The notes under the pieces are model-generated. The model saw only the letters and a program-made list of their open reading frames with translations. It was not told where the DNA came from and searched no databases. Shown here one piece after another: positions 33,073 to 40,217 of a stretch of 40,217 nucleotides of DNA. Position 1 is the first letter of the stretch. Each line of letters begins with the position of its first letter. Origin of the DNA: an uncultured Opitutales bacterium (GTDB lineage: Bacteria > Verrucomicrobiota > Verrucomicrobiia > Opitutales > Intestinicryptomonadaceae); contig URAJ01000020.1 in the NCBI GenBank assembly GCA_900545715.1, positions 1-40,217 of the forward strand, given 5' to 3'. Position numbers and translations under genes: made by a program.

Positions 33073-34614
33073 CTATTTCAGATGGTAGAGCATTTGGCGG
33101 TCTCTGCCGTACTTGTCTTTCCATGAAATTTTGTACGTCCCCCTAAAACCGCGGAAGGAAATTTTTCCGTCGGAGTCGGGCTTTACTGTGAGGTTTGTTT
33201 TCCACTCCTTATTGATGAGGTTGTCGAGAACATGGTAAACGGGCTTCGGCTGCATATCGCGCGTAAAAATACCCGAATGGGAGGGCTCGTTTTTCATACC
33301 GCAATCGTCGACGGTGTTCCACCATGTAATGCCCATTACATTTGGATAGCTAAACCATAGCCTGTACTGGTTTTCAGCGTACAAGGCTTGGCGCGCGCGC
33401 GATTTGGGGGAGTCGTCGTTGCCGGTGATTGTCACTTCGCTAATATGTATTTTATGCCCCGATTTTGCGGTGTCGTTGAGCCTTTTGAGAAGTGCCTCAG
33501 GGCTGATAAACGACTCGCCCGCCATAATCTTTTTGGGCTCACGATAGTTAAATACATGCTCCTGCACGCCGGCGATGTCGATTCTTGCGCCGCGCTTTTC
33601 GAGTTCCGCAATTTGTTCGGCGTACTTTTCCGCGCAAATGTAGTCGTTTATATTGAGCGCAACATCTGTCGGAAGGTACTTTTGGGCGGCATTAAAGGCG
33701 TGGAATGCGTAGTCGCCCTGCAATAGCCCTATGTGGCTTCTCGTGACCCGCGTTCCGGGAATCAAGACGCCTGCGATGTAGTCCTTTTGTGATTCGTTTA
33801 CTACGTCCCAGCTTTGTATTCTATTTCCGTACCTTTGCGCGATTTGCTTAAAGCGCCGCTCGGTAATCTCCCGTATCGTCTCACCGACTGAGCCGAACAT
33901 TTCTTCCGCCTGCTCTTGGGTGAGCTTTTGAAACGGATATACCCCGGGCTTTTTATCGCGGTTGACTTTTCTATAAAGCGCGAGCTTTTCCTTTGGGATT
34001 TTTTCAAGATATATCCACCACGCGAAAAACCCTGTCCATACGAGCGGATGCCCGTGGGCTCTTATGCCTTTTTTATTGCAAAATTCTACTATCGGGTCGG
34101 TCGCGGGGCGGCGCCAATGGCGCTGGTCTTTCGGATTTTTGCAGTTGTTCCAAAATTCCTCGGTGTCGCGGTATTCCTCGACAAATCGGGGTCTGCCGGG
34201 CTGCGTCTCAAAATCGCTCCAGTAAAAGGGCACTGTGGCGGAGTTGAAAAGCTCGCCGTATGCCCTCTTGTACCTTTCGTTGTACTCGTGCGCGCCAAGC
34301 TGGTTGAAGTTGAAAATGTGCGCGCCGAATATGAAGTCGTGCTTGAGCTGTTCGACTTTCACGTCGCCGCCCGGAGCCGCCTCGCCGAGGTTTACGACGG
34401 CGTCTGCCTTGCGGTTCTTTTCGATGTCGGCGTCTATCTTTTTGCGCACTTCTGGGGTCCATTTTTTCCAGTATTGCGGGGTGACGATTTTTTCGGTGTC
34501 TTCGCTTTGGCATCTGGGGACTTTTATGGAGTTCGATGCTTCGCAAACGGCGCCCATATTTAGCGCGGTTGCGGCGATAGATGCGAGTAAAATGGTTTTG
34601 CTAATATTTTTCAT
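33073..34614 (-). CDS. Secreted GH10 glycoside hydrolase (xylanase type), copy 1
   Basis: A 513-residue enzyme from ATG 34614, with a signal peptide (KTILLASIAATALNMGAVCEA). A short N-terminal domain (about 45-95) precedes a GH10 TIM barrel. Glu274 in WDVVNES is the expected acid/base and Glu393 in HISEVTIT the nucleophile; AHGHPLVW near 186 is the conserved GH10 strand. The usual HSQ after HGHPLVW is replaced by TGFFAWWI, so substrate preference may not be plain xylan. It ends in a small all-beta domain (KISFRGFRGTYKISW) shared with its neighbour. An upstream ATG at 34635 is possible, but 34614 gives a cleaner signal peptide. A terminator lies immediately upstream. Confidence 0.9.
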   Translation of the reverse strand: MKNISKTILLASIAATALNMGAVCEASNSIKVPRCQSEDTEKIVTPQYWKKWTPEVRKKIDADIEKNRKADAVVNLGEAAPGGDVKVEQLKHDFIFGAHIFNFNQLGAHEYNERYKRAYGELFNSATVPFYWSDFETQPGRPRFVEEYRDTEEFWNNCKNPKDQRHWRRPATDPIVEFCNKKGIRAHGHPLVWTGFFAWWIYLEKIPKEKLALYRKVNRDKKPGVYPFQKLTQEQAEEMFGSVGETIREITERRFKQIAQRYGNRIQSWDVVNESQKDYIAGVLIPGTRVTRSHIGLLQGDYAFHAFNAAQKYLPTDVALNINDYICAEKYAEQIAELEKRGARIDIAGVQEHVFNYREPKKIMAGESFISPEALLKRLNDTAKSGHKIHISEVTITGNDDSPKSRARQALYAENQYRLWFSYPNVMGITWWNTVDDCGMKNEPSHSGIFTRDMQPKPVYHVLDNLINKEWKTNLTVKPDSDGKISFRGFRGTYKISWKDKYGRDRQMLYHLK

Positions 34615-34642
34615 TCGCGGAGTTTTTGTTTGCATTGCATAT

Positions 34643-34677
34643 AAAAAAAGGCAGCGCAGCTTTTTAAGCGCGCCGCC
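34643..34677 (-). terminator. Intrinsic terminator between the two GH10 genes
   Basis: Minus strand: a 12-bp stem with three G-U pairs (plus arms 34650-34661 and 34666-34677), loop of four, followed by seven T (plus 34643-34649). It stands 13 bases after the stop of copy 2 and 28 bases before the ATG of copy 1. Confidence 0.8.
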
Positions 34678-34689
34678 TTAATACAGGGA

Positions 34690-36219
34690 TTATTTCAAGT
34701 GGTAGAGCATTTGGCGGTCTCTGCCGTACTTGTCTTTCCACGAGATTTTGTACGTACCCTTGAACCCGCGGAAGGAGATTTTTCCGCTGTCGTCGGGCTT
34801 TACGGTGAGCTTCGTCTTCCACTCGTTGTTGATTAGGTTGTTTAAGGCGTAGTATGCCGATTTCGGCTGCATATCGCGCGTGAAAATGCCGGAGTACGAC
34901 GGTTCGCCGGGCGCGCCGCAGTCGTCAACTACATTCCACCATGTAATGCCCATAGCGTTCGGGTGGCTGAACCATGCGCGGTAGAGATTCTGGGCGATGA
35001 CCGCCTGAATGTCCCAGTCACGCTTAGTCGTTCCGGGGGCTGTAATGGTAATTTCGCTCATGTGTATCGGAAGGCCTGTCTTCGCTACTCTGTTCATGCT
35101 GCCCAATACGTGGTCGGGGGTCTGCACTTTTTTACCGGCCGCGATATTTGCGGATTCTTTCGGGTTGAAGAGGTGCATTTGCATTCCGGCGATGTCGATT
35201 CTTGCGCCGCGCTTTTGCATATCTTTTATTTGCGCGACGTAGTGGTCGTCCGTCTTATAGTCGTTGATATTGAAAGCAGTATTTGTCGGGAGGTGCTTCT
35301 GGGCGATATTGAACGCGTGGAATGCGTAGTCGCCGGGCATTATCCCGTAAGTGCTGCGGGTCACTTTTGAGCCGGGCACCAGCAAACCGAGTGAATAGTC
35401 GGTGGCGGATTCGTTTACGACGTCGAAGCTGTGTATCTTGCCGGCGTATCTTTCGGCTATTTCGGCGACGCGCTTTTCATAGAGCTCGCCTATTTTTTCG
35501 CCGATATTTCCGAGAAGCTTGTCGGCTTCCGCCTGCGGCAGTTTTCTAAGGGCTTTATTTTCTTCGCCGTACATCCCGAGGTTGGGGAATTTCTTCTTTT
35601 CCTCTTTCGAGAGGTATTGGCGTATCCAATCCGGATAGTGCCACCTTTGGTTGCCCCAAACGAGCGGGTGACCGTGGATTCTTATCCCGCGGCTGTTGCA
35701 GTACTCGATTACCGGATCCGGCGCGGGTCTGCGCCAGTGCGGCTGTTCTTTTGGGTTTTTGCAGTTGTTCCAATATTCTTCGGTATCCCAGTATTCCTCG
35801 ACAAAGCGGGGGCGATTGGGCTCCATTTCAAGCTTTTTCCAGTAGAGGGCGACTGTCGCAGAGTTGAAGAGTTCTCCGTACAAGTCGCGGTATTTCTTAT
35901 TGCGTTCGTATGAGCCGAGCTGGTTGAAATTAAAAATGTGCGCGCCGAATATGAAGTCGTGCTTGATTTGCTCGACTTTCACGTCGCCGCCCGGAGCCGC
36001 TTCGCCGAGGTTTACGACGGCGTCTGCCTTGCGGTTCTTTTCGATTTCCGCGTCTATTTTTTTCTGTACTTCTGGGTTCCATATGGCCCAGTATTCCTTG
36101 CTCATCAGCTTGTCGGTGTCTTCCGCTTCCGATCTCGGGAACTTTTGTGTCCCAGCAAGAGCCGCCGATGCGGTCGCAAACGCCGCTATGGCAAAAGATG
36201 TCTTTTTTAGTAATTTCAT
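34690..36219 (-). CDS. Secreted GH10 glycoside hydrolase (xylanase type), copy 2
   Basis: A 509-residue paralogue of the downstream gene with the same architecture: signal peptide (SFAIAAFATASAALA), N-terminal domain, GH10 barrel and C-terminal beta domain. Catalytic residues are Glu270 in FDVVNES and Glu389 in HMSEITIT; IHGHPLVWGNQRWHYPDW retains more of the usual substrate-site aromatic residues than copy 1. N- and C-terminal parts are almost identical to copy 1, while the middle differs. The inverted pair GTTAA/TTAAC about 20-40 bases before the ATG might be an operator, which is speculative. No Shine-Dalgarno sequence is visible. Confidence 0.92.
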   Translation of the reverse strand: MKLLKKTSFAIAAFATASAALAGTQKFPRSEAEDTDKLMSKEYWAIWNPEVQKKIDAEIEKNRKADAVVNLGEAAPGGDVKVEQIKHDFIFGAHIFNFNQLGSYERNKKYRDLYGELFNSATVALYWKKLEMEPNRPRFVEEYWDTEEYWNNCKNPKEQPHWRRPAPDPVIEYCNSRGIRIHGHPLVWGNQRWHYPDWIRQYLSKEEKKKFPNLGMYGEENKALRKLPQAEADKLLGNIGEKIGELYEKRVAEIAERYAGKIHSFDVVNESATDYSLGLLVPGSKVTRSTYGIMPGDYAFHAFNIAQKHLPTNTAFNINDYKTDDHYVAQIKDMQKRGARIDIAGMQMHLFNPKESANIAAGKKVQTPDHVLGSMNRVAKTGLPIHMSEITITAPGTTKRDWDIQAVIAQNLYRAWFSHPNAMGITWWNVVDDCGAPGEPSYSGIFTRDMQPKSAYYALNNLINNEWKTKLTVKPDDSGKISFRGFKGTYKISWKDKYGRDRQMLYHLK

Positions 36220-36683
36220 ATGTATTTTCGTTTTTGTTAAAAGAGATGTGTTAACATATCCTTTTTCTCCTAAAAACGGTGGAAAGTCAAAAGTATAGTT
36301 TTTAAAATATGGTTAACTGTAAACTTCGCCGCCCGCCCTTGCGGATAAGTTTTTATAGCCTAATTTCTTTCCGCCGCCCAAGCCGGAAATGCGCAATGGC
36401 ATTGCGGTATCTTAAACGCTCGTACAGCGAATGAAAAATCCGCGCGCCAACAAAAACGCGTCCGGAAAAAATTTGCATTTTTCCCATAAAATTTGAGCCT
36501 CAGGCGGATTGGCGAAAAAACGCAAGATTGCCGCTTCGGAAAAATTTCGGGAGCGGTGAAAAATCCGCGCGCGGCGTAGATTTGCGCTTGCCATAGCCCG
36601 CAGGAGCGCAAGCGAATTTTGCGCTAAAAAAAACGCCGCGGGAGAAATCCGCGGCGCGCATAAGAATTTGCAATATAAAGCTG
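36220..36683. other. Intergenic region between GH10 copy 2 and the GH50-like gene
   Basis: No supported gene. It includes the GH10 promoter area, two copies of TGAAAAATCCGCGCGC (36432-36447 and 36557-36572), and the terminator of the GH50-like gene. Confidence 0.5.
36626..36656 (-). terminator. Intrinsic terminator after the GH50-like gene
   Basis: Minus strand: CGCCGCGG pairs with CCGCGGCG (plus arms 36634-36641 and 36649-36656), loop of seven, followed by eight T. Confidence 0.88.
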
Positions 36684-38801
36684 CTACTTTCCGAATCTTA
36701 GCCTGTACATTTTGCGCGACATCTCGTTCATGGCGGCGGCCATGTCGTATTTTGGAGTGTCGCAAATATCGACAAACCCGAGAGCGCCGTTTTCGCCGTC
36801 GAATCTGCCGGTCGTGTATTGGTCGGCGTATTGGAACCAGTGGGCGCCGATTATCATCGGGGATTTTATTGCGTCTTTTAAATAGCTCTTCATAGACTTC
36901 GTGCGCTCTTTGCTCGAACTTTTCGGGCATAGGCTCGCCCAGAAATTGCCGCGGTCGCCCGCGCCGAAATGGAATTCGCCTATCATGACGGGCTTGTCCT
37001 CTATGCCTTCGTAGAGCCTTGTTTTTAGGACATTGGGGGTGTCGTTGTATATGTTGTAGGTCACGACATCGCACTTCTCGAAGGCCGCGGTTATGACAAT
37101 CTTATTGAGCCAGCTGAACCCGAAGCGGCAACCGAGATACAGGGCGTCGGGATTTACGGATTTTACGGCGGCGCGGCAGGCGTTGAAGTAGGCGTCGGTT
37201 ATGGCTTTTTCTATCGCCTTAAAATCTTCCTGGGCGGCGTCGCAGGTGGTGTCGAAATCCTTGCGGGCGAGGAAGTCGTCCCAATCTTTGTAGTCGGCTT
37301 TCCACGCGCTGTTTAGGGCTGATATGTCCGAGTATTTCTTTTTGAGGATATCGCGGAAGGCAATTTTGCTTGGCTGGTCGGCGGGGCAGCTTAGCAGTGC
37401 GCGCCCGATTAGCCCTTCTTTGCCTTGCCACGGAAGTTCATTGTCGACAAACGCTCCAATGCAGTACGGGGAGTTTATCAAATCCGCTTTTTTGGCGGCA
37501 TTTGCCTTTGTATTTTTTGCGAAGTCCGGGTGTAGGTAGTCGGGGAACTTTGTCCAAAACAGGTCGAGTTTCAGGTTTTTGTTTTCGGGCGCCAAGTAAA
37601 CTGGGCGGGCGCTGCCCAACATTACGCAGTACGGAATTTTTGCCTTCTGAATTTGACGCTCGTTGCTCCACGCCCCCGTTGAATTGAATCCCCACGAGCG
37701 GAGGCGGTTTTCGATTAGCGCGACTTGCTCATCTTCCGACATATTCCCGTATTTTTTGTCGAAATTGCGCCTGTTGAAATTAATCGTTTGCTGGGGTTTG
37801 CTGTACTCGCCTTTTTTAGTGTCGTAAAGGCGCGCGCCGCCAGAGATGTATTTTGGGTCAATCTTTTCAAAATAGTGCTCTCGGCCTGTAATCGCAGTTG
37901 AGCCGCTCGGGTCCTTTGCGCTCACGCAGTCTACACCAAGCGACCAGAACGGGTAGCCGTCGGGGTCGCGGAAGGCCCATTTGCCGTCTATTTTGTCGAG
38001 CCTGAACCTGCCGGTACCTTCCACTTTTAGGGAGTCGTCCTTAAAGCCGCCGTATTGGCTGCGGTGCGGGATTTTGGCGAGTTTTGCGTTAAATTGCTTT
38101 TCCTTTTCTTTCTGGGTCTGGAAGTCGGCGTCGCTATGGATTTTGTCTTCCCAATCGCGGTGCTTGAATTGCCCGTATTCGTCTATGAACGGGAAAAATT
38201 CCTCGCGGCTCATGGAAAAGATTGGATCGTCGGGCTTGGCGAATACGGGGTTGTTTGGCAGAAATTTCATTCCCGTAAAAAATTCTTTCGGGTCGTCCAG
38301 CCACGAAGTCGGAACCGAGACAATTTCTATGTCGTCTATCGCAATTTCAGCCCCTTTTGCTGAGGTTATCGCCACGCGGCCCTTTTTGCCGGCTGGGATA
38401 TTTGCGCGCATAAATACCTGCCCGCGCGTTCCCTTTTTGCCGGAAAACGTCATTTCAGCGCATTTTTTACCGTCGGCCCAGACAATGGCGTAGTTTATAT
38501 TGCCGCCAAGTATGACGTACGAAAATTTTACGGTCACTGTTTGCCCGCCGTCTATCCCAGAAACGGGAAATTTCGCCGCAAGGGGCCAGTCGCCCATCTT
38601 TTTGCCGATTGTGCTTATCCTAAGCGATTTTCCGGAGCCGGCCGCGGCAGCGGAAGACGAGTCCAGTTTGAAATCCCCAAATGCGTTGACCGTCGCAATA
38701 TCGTCGGACGAATCGAAGTTTTCGGAAAATACTTTTTCTTGGGCATACGCGCCAGCCGCCGAAAATATTGCCCCTGCCAATAAACTGTAAAAACCTTTCA
38801 T
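36684..38801 (-). CDS. Secreted GH50-like (beta-agarase type) glycoside hydrolase
   Basis: A 705-residue protein with a signal peptide (1-20, ending AGAYA). Residues about 22-165 form a beta-sandwich like a carbohydrate-binding module (ENFDSSDD to AEIAIDDIEIVSV). A barrel domain follows, starting near FRLDKIDGKWAFRDPDGYPFWSLGVDCV, a segment characteristic of GH50 agarases and relatives in clan GH-A. Glu455 in GAFVDNELPW is the likely acid/base and Glu609 in VMIGEFHFG the likely nucleophile. GH50 enzymes cut agarose, but related clan members act on other galactans or beta-glucosides, so the substrate is uncertain. It lies between the MFS gene upstream and the GH10 genes downstream. Confidence 0.8.
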   Translation of the reverse strand: MKGFYSLLAGAIFSAAGAYAQEKVFSENFDSSDDIATVNAFGDFKLDSSSAAAAGSGKSLRISTIGKKMGDWPLAAKFPVSGIDGGQTVTVKFSYVILGGNINYAIVWADGKKCAEMTFSGKKGTRGQVFMRANIPAGKKGRVAITSAKGAEIAIDDIEIVSVPTSWLDDPKEFFTGMKFLPNNPVFAKPDDPIFSMSREEFFPFIDEYGQFKHRDWEDKIHSDADFQTQKEKEKQFNAKLAKIPHRSQYGGFKDDSLKVEGTGRFRLDKIDGKWAFRDPDGYPFWSLGVDCVSAKDPSGSTAITGREHYFEKIDPKYISGGARLYDTKKGEYSKPQQTINFNRRNFDKKYGNMSEDEQVALIENRLRSWGFNSTGAWSNERQIQKAKIPYCVMLGSARPVYLAPENKNLKLDLFWTKFPDYLHPDFAKNTKANAAKKADLINSPYCIGAFVDNELPWQGKEGLIGRALLSCPADQPSKIAFRDILKKKYSDISALNSAWKADYKDWDDFLARKDFDTTCDAAQEDFKAIEKAITDAYFNACRAAVKSVNPDALYLGCRFGFSWLNKIVITAAFEKCDVVTYNIYNDTPNVLKTRLYEGIEDKPVMIGEFHFGAGDRGNFWASLCPKSSSKERTKSMKSYLKDAIKSPMIIGAHWFQYADQYTTGRFDGENGALGFVDICDTPKYDMAAAMNEMSRKMYRLRFGK

Positions 38802-38810
38802 AAATTACGA

Positions 38811-38839
38811 CGCTTATCGGACCTTTGCCGGCAAGTCAA
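38811..38839 (-). promoter_or_regulatory. Weak promoter candidate for the GH50-like gene
   Basis: Minus strand: TTGACT (plus 38834-38839), a 17-base spacer, TAAGCG (38811-38816), nine bases before the ATG. The -35 is good and the -10 poor. Confidence 0.25.
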
Positions 38840-38882
38840 ACGTAAACGGATACTTCGCAAAAAATAGGGGAGAACTTCCGAA

Positions 38883-40115
38883 TCACACGGAGGTTTTTCG
38901 TGAAATGAAGAGCGCCGCGGCGCAAAGCATAAGGCACGCCGAAACGCATGTGGCGTTTGAAATCCCCGCGAGGACCCCGCATAGAGCCAATCCCCCGCCC
39001 ATGGTAAGCCCCCATAGCGAAGATAGAACGCTCAAAACCCACCCTCTTTTTCCGTCGGGCGCGTTTTCTGAGAATATTGCAAGCGTTGTGAAATAGGTTA
39101 TCCCGAATCCGGCTGCCTGCAATATGGTTATCGACCAAAGAGCGAAATAGTTGTCCGAGACGAGCGGAACCGCTATCGTAGCAACGCTTGCCGACAGCCC
39201 TATTACAAGCGCGTTTTTAAGGGAAGTACGTTTAAGGAGCATCGGCCCAAAAAATGCAAAGACCGCGCCGGAGAAAATTCCCTCCGCAGAAAGGAACGCC
39301 GCGATTTCCCTCGGGGAGAATCCTCCGGAAGATTCCAATACAAGAGGGACGGCCGCAAAAAACGCGCCCGCGCCGACTTGGTTTAGGCAGAATATCGCAA
39401 TAAGTCTCCTGGATTTCCCGGAGTCCATAAGTTTGCGGAGGTCGCGCAGGCCTCCGAGCCAGTCTATCTGCGATAATTTGCGGCTTTTTGCGGCAGCGGG
39501 CTCTTTCATTGAAAAGCACAAGATTGCGGCCGACACCGCGAACAGCGCCGCCATTATGAAGAACGGCAGGCTCCATGTAAGCGCCGACGCCTTTTCGTCT
39601 ATAAACAGCGCCGCGAACGCCGGGCCGAGCATAAGCCCGAGGCTCATCGCAAGGAGAGTTGCGCCGAGGTAAAAATTCTTCTGGTCTTTGCCGGAGCATT
39701 TTTCGATTAGTGCCGCCTGTATCGTTCCGTCAACCCCAGCAGTGACGCCAACCGCAATCCTTCCGATTGCCAATATCCAGACGCTGAGTATTTCCATCGC
39801 AACCCCTTGCGCGGCGCACCCGAGCATCGCCCCGATGAGGGTTGCAAGCAATACGCGCTTTCTGCCTATCGAGTCCGACAGCGCGCCTATAATTGGCGCG
39901 CAAAAAAACAGGGCAATCGGGTAAACCGAAAGCACTATGCCGTAAACGAGCTTTCTCGCGGCGGGCGAGAATCCCGGAAGCATATCGTGGGTTTCGGATA
40001 CGGCATCTATGAGGGTCGGTATTAGAATCGGTATGACCATGCTCTCGCATATCAGGTGAAATGCGAGAATCCCGAGCAGCGGAATTGAAAATAAAAATGG
40101 AACGCGTTTTGCCAT
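38883..40115 (-). CDS. Major facilitator superfamily transporter
   Basis: A 410-residue membrane protein with about 12 hydrophobic segments. MFS motif A is visible as GALSDSIGRKR (77-87), after the second segment. The length and layout resemble the 12-segment drug:proton antiporters (tetracycline/multidrug-like), but sugar transporters of similar form exist and specificity cannot be read. It precedes the GH50-like gene on the same strand by 81 bases, so import or export linked to glycan breakdown is possible. A GGAGA lies about 13 bases before ATG 40115. The remaining 102 bases to the window edge show no gene. Confidence 0.87.
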   Translation of the reverse strand: MAKRVPFLFSIPLLGILAFHLICESMVIPILIPTLIDAVSETHDMLPGFSPAARKLVYGIVLSVYPIALFFCAPIIGALSDSIGRKRVLLATLIGAMLGCAAQGVAMEILSVWILAIGRIAVGVTAGVDGTIQAALIEKCSGKDQKNFYLGATLLAMSLGLMLGPAFAALFIDEKASALTWSLPFFIMAALFAVSAAILCFSMKEPAAAKSRKLSQIDWLGGLRDLRKLMDSGKSRRLIAIFCLNQVGAGAFFAAVPLVLESSGGFSPREIAAFLSAEGIFSGAVFAFFGPMLLKRTSLKNALVIGLSASVATIAVPLVSDNYFALWSITILQAAGFGITYFTTLAIFSENAPDGKRGWVLSVLSSLWGLTMGGGLALCGVLAGISNATCVSACLMLCAAALFISRKTSV

Positions 40116-40217
40116 ATCGCGAATTAAAATCTCCAGTGCATAAAGCTAAAGGAGTTAGACAAGCGGCTTAGGGAATGTAGAGTAGATGTTTTTCGACCAA
40201 GAAAAGCACTATGACAA

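Overview
The window looks like chromosomal DNA from a Verrucomicrobiota bacterium, probably an Opitutales-type lineage. This is an inference from gene content: a PEP-CTERM sorted protein, secreted GH16, GH10 and GH50 glycoside hydrolases, a Tat-exported FAD oxidoreductase, a DUF481 outer-membrane protein and an HpnH-type hopanoid enzyme. No 16S rRNA or other decisive marker is present. Most genes are ordinary and intact. I see no transposase, integrase, phage gene, CRISPR array or defence island.

Layout. 1-4212: the end of comEC, then tilS and ftsH, all on +. 4213-6650: an intergenic region with a possible small RNA, a PEP-CTERM protein whose signal peptide seems frameshifted, and a GH16 glucanase. 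7152-10248: hpnH and a DinG-like helicase on -. 10449-13234: a DUF481 protein, malate dehydrogenase and a small exported ABM-domain protein. 13708-14438: initiator tRNA-fMet and a DEDDh exonuclease on -. 14790-15619: rplM-rpsI. 15854-24472: arginine biosynthesis argC-argJ-argB-argD-argF behind a long leader, a terminator, then argG followed closely by ugd. 24566-26242: leuA. 26613-27971: the Tat FAD oxidoreductase. 28367-32585: recF and a MidA-like methyltransferase on -, divergent from ruvB and a DAO-family oxidoreductase. 33073-40115: on -, an MFS transporter, a GH50-like agarase-type enzyme and two tandem GH10 paralogues.

How the genes fit together. argC, J, B, D, F and G cover ornithine formation by the acetyl-recycling route and conversion to argininosuccinate; argA and argH are not in the window and argJ may make argA unnecessary. 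The last 7 kb resembles a small polysaccharide-degradation locus with secreted enzymes and one transporter. tilS-ftsH, rplM-rpsI, recF and ruvB are housekeeping.

Points worth a second look: several exported-protein genes have promoter-like hexamers placed so that the ATG would fall at or near +1 (leaderless mRNAs); the PEP-CTERM frameshift, supported by that same geometry; a candidate small RNA after ftsH; the long arg leader; an initiator tRNA with A29-U41 and C73; intrinsic terminators immediately upstream of leuA and of one GH10 gene; and mosaic conservation between the GH10 copies. All coordinates and motifs were read by eye, and no database search was possible.
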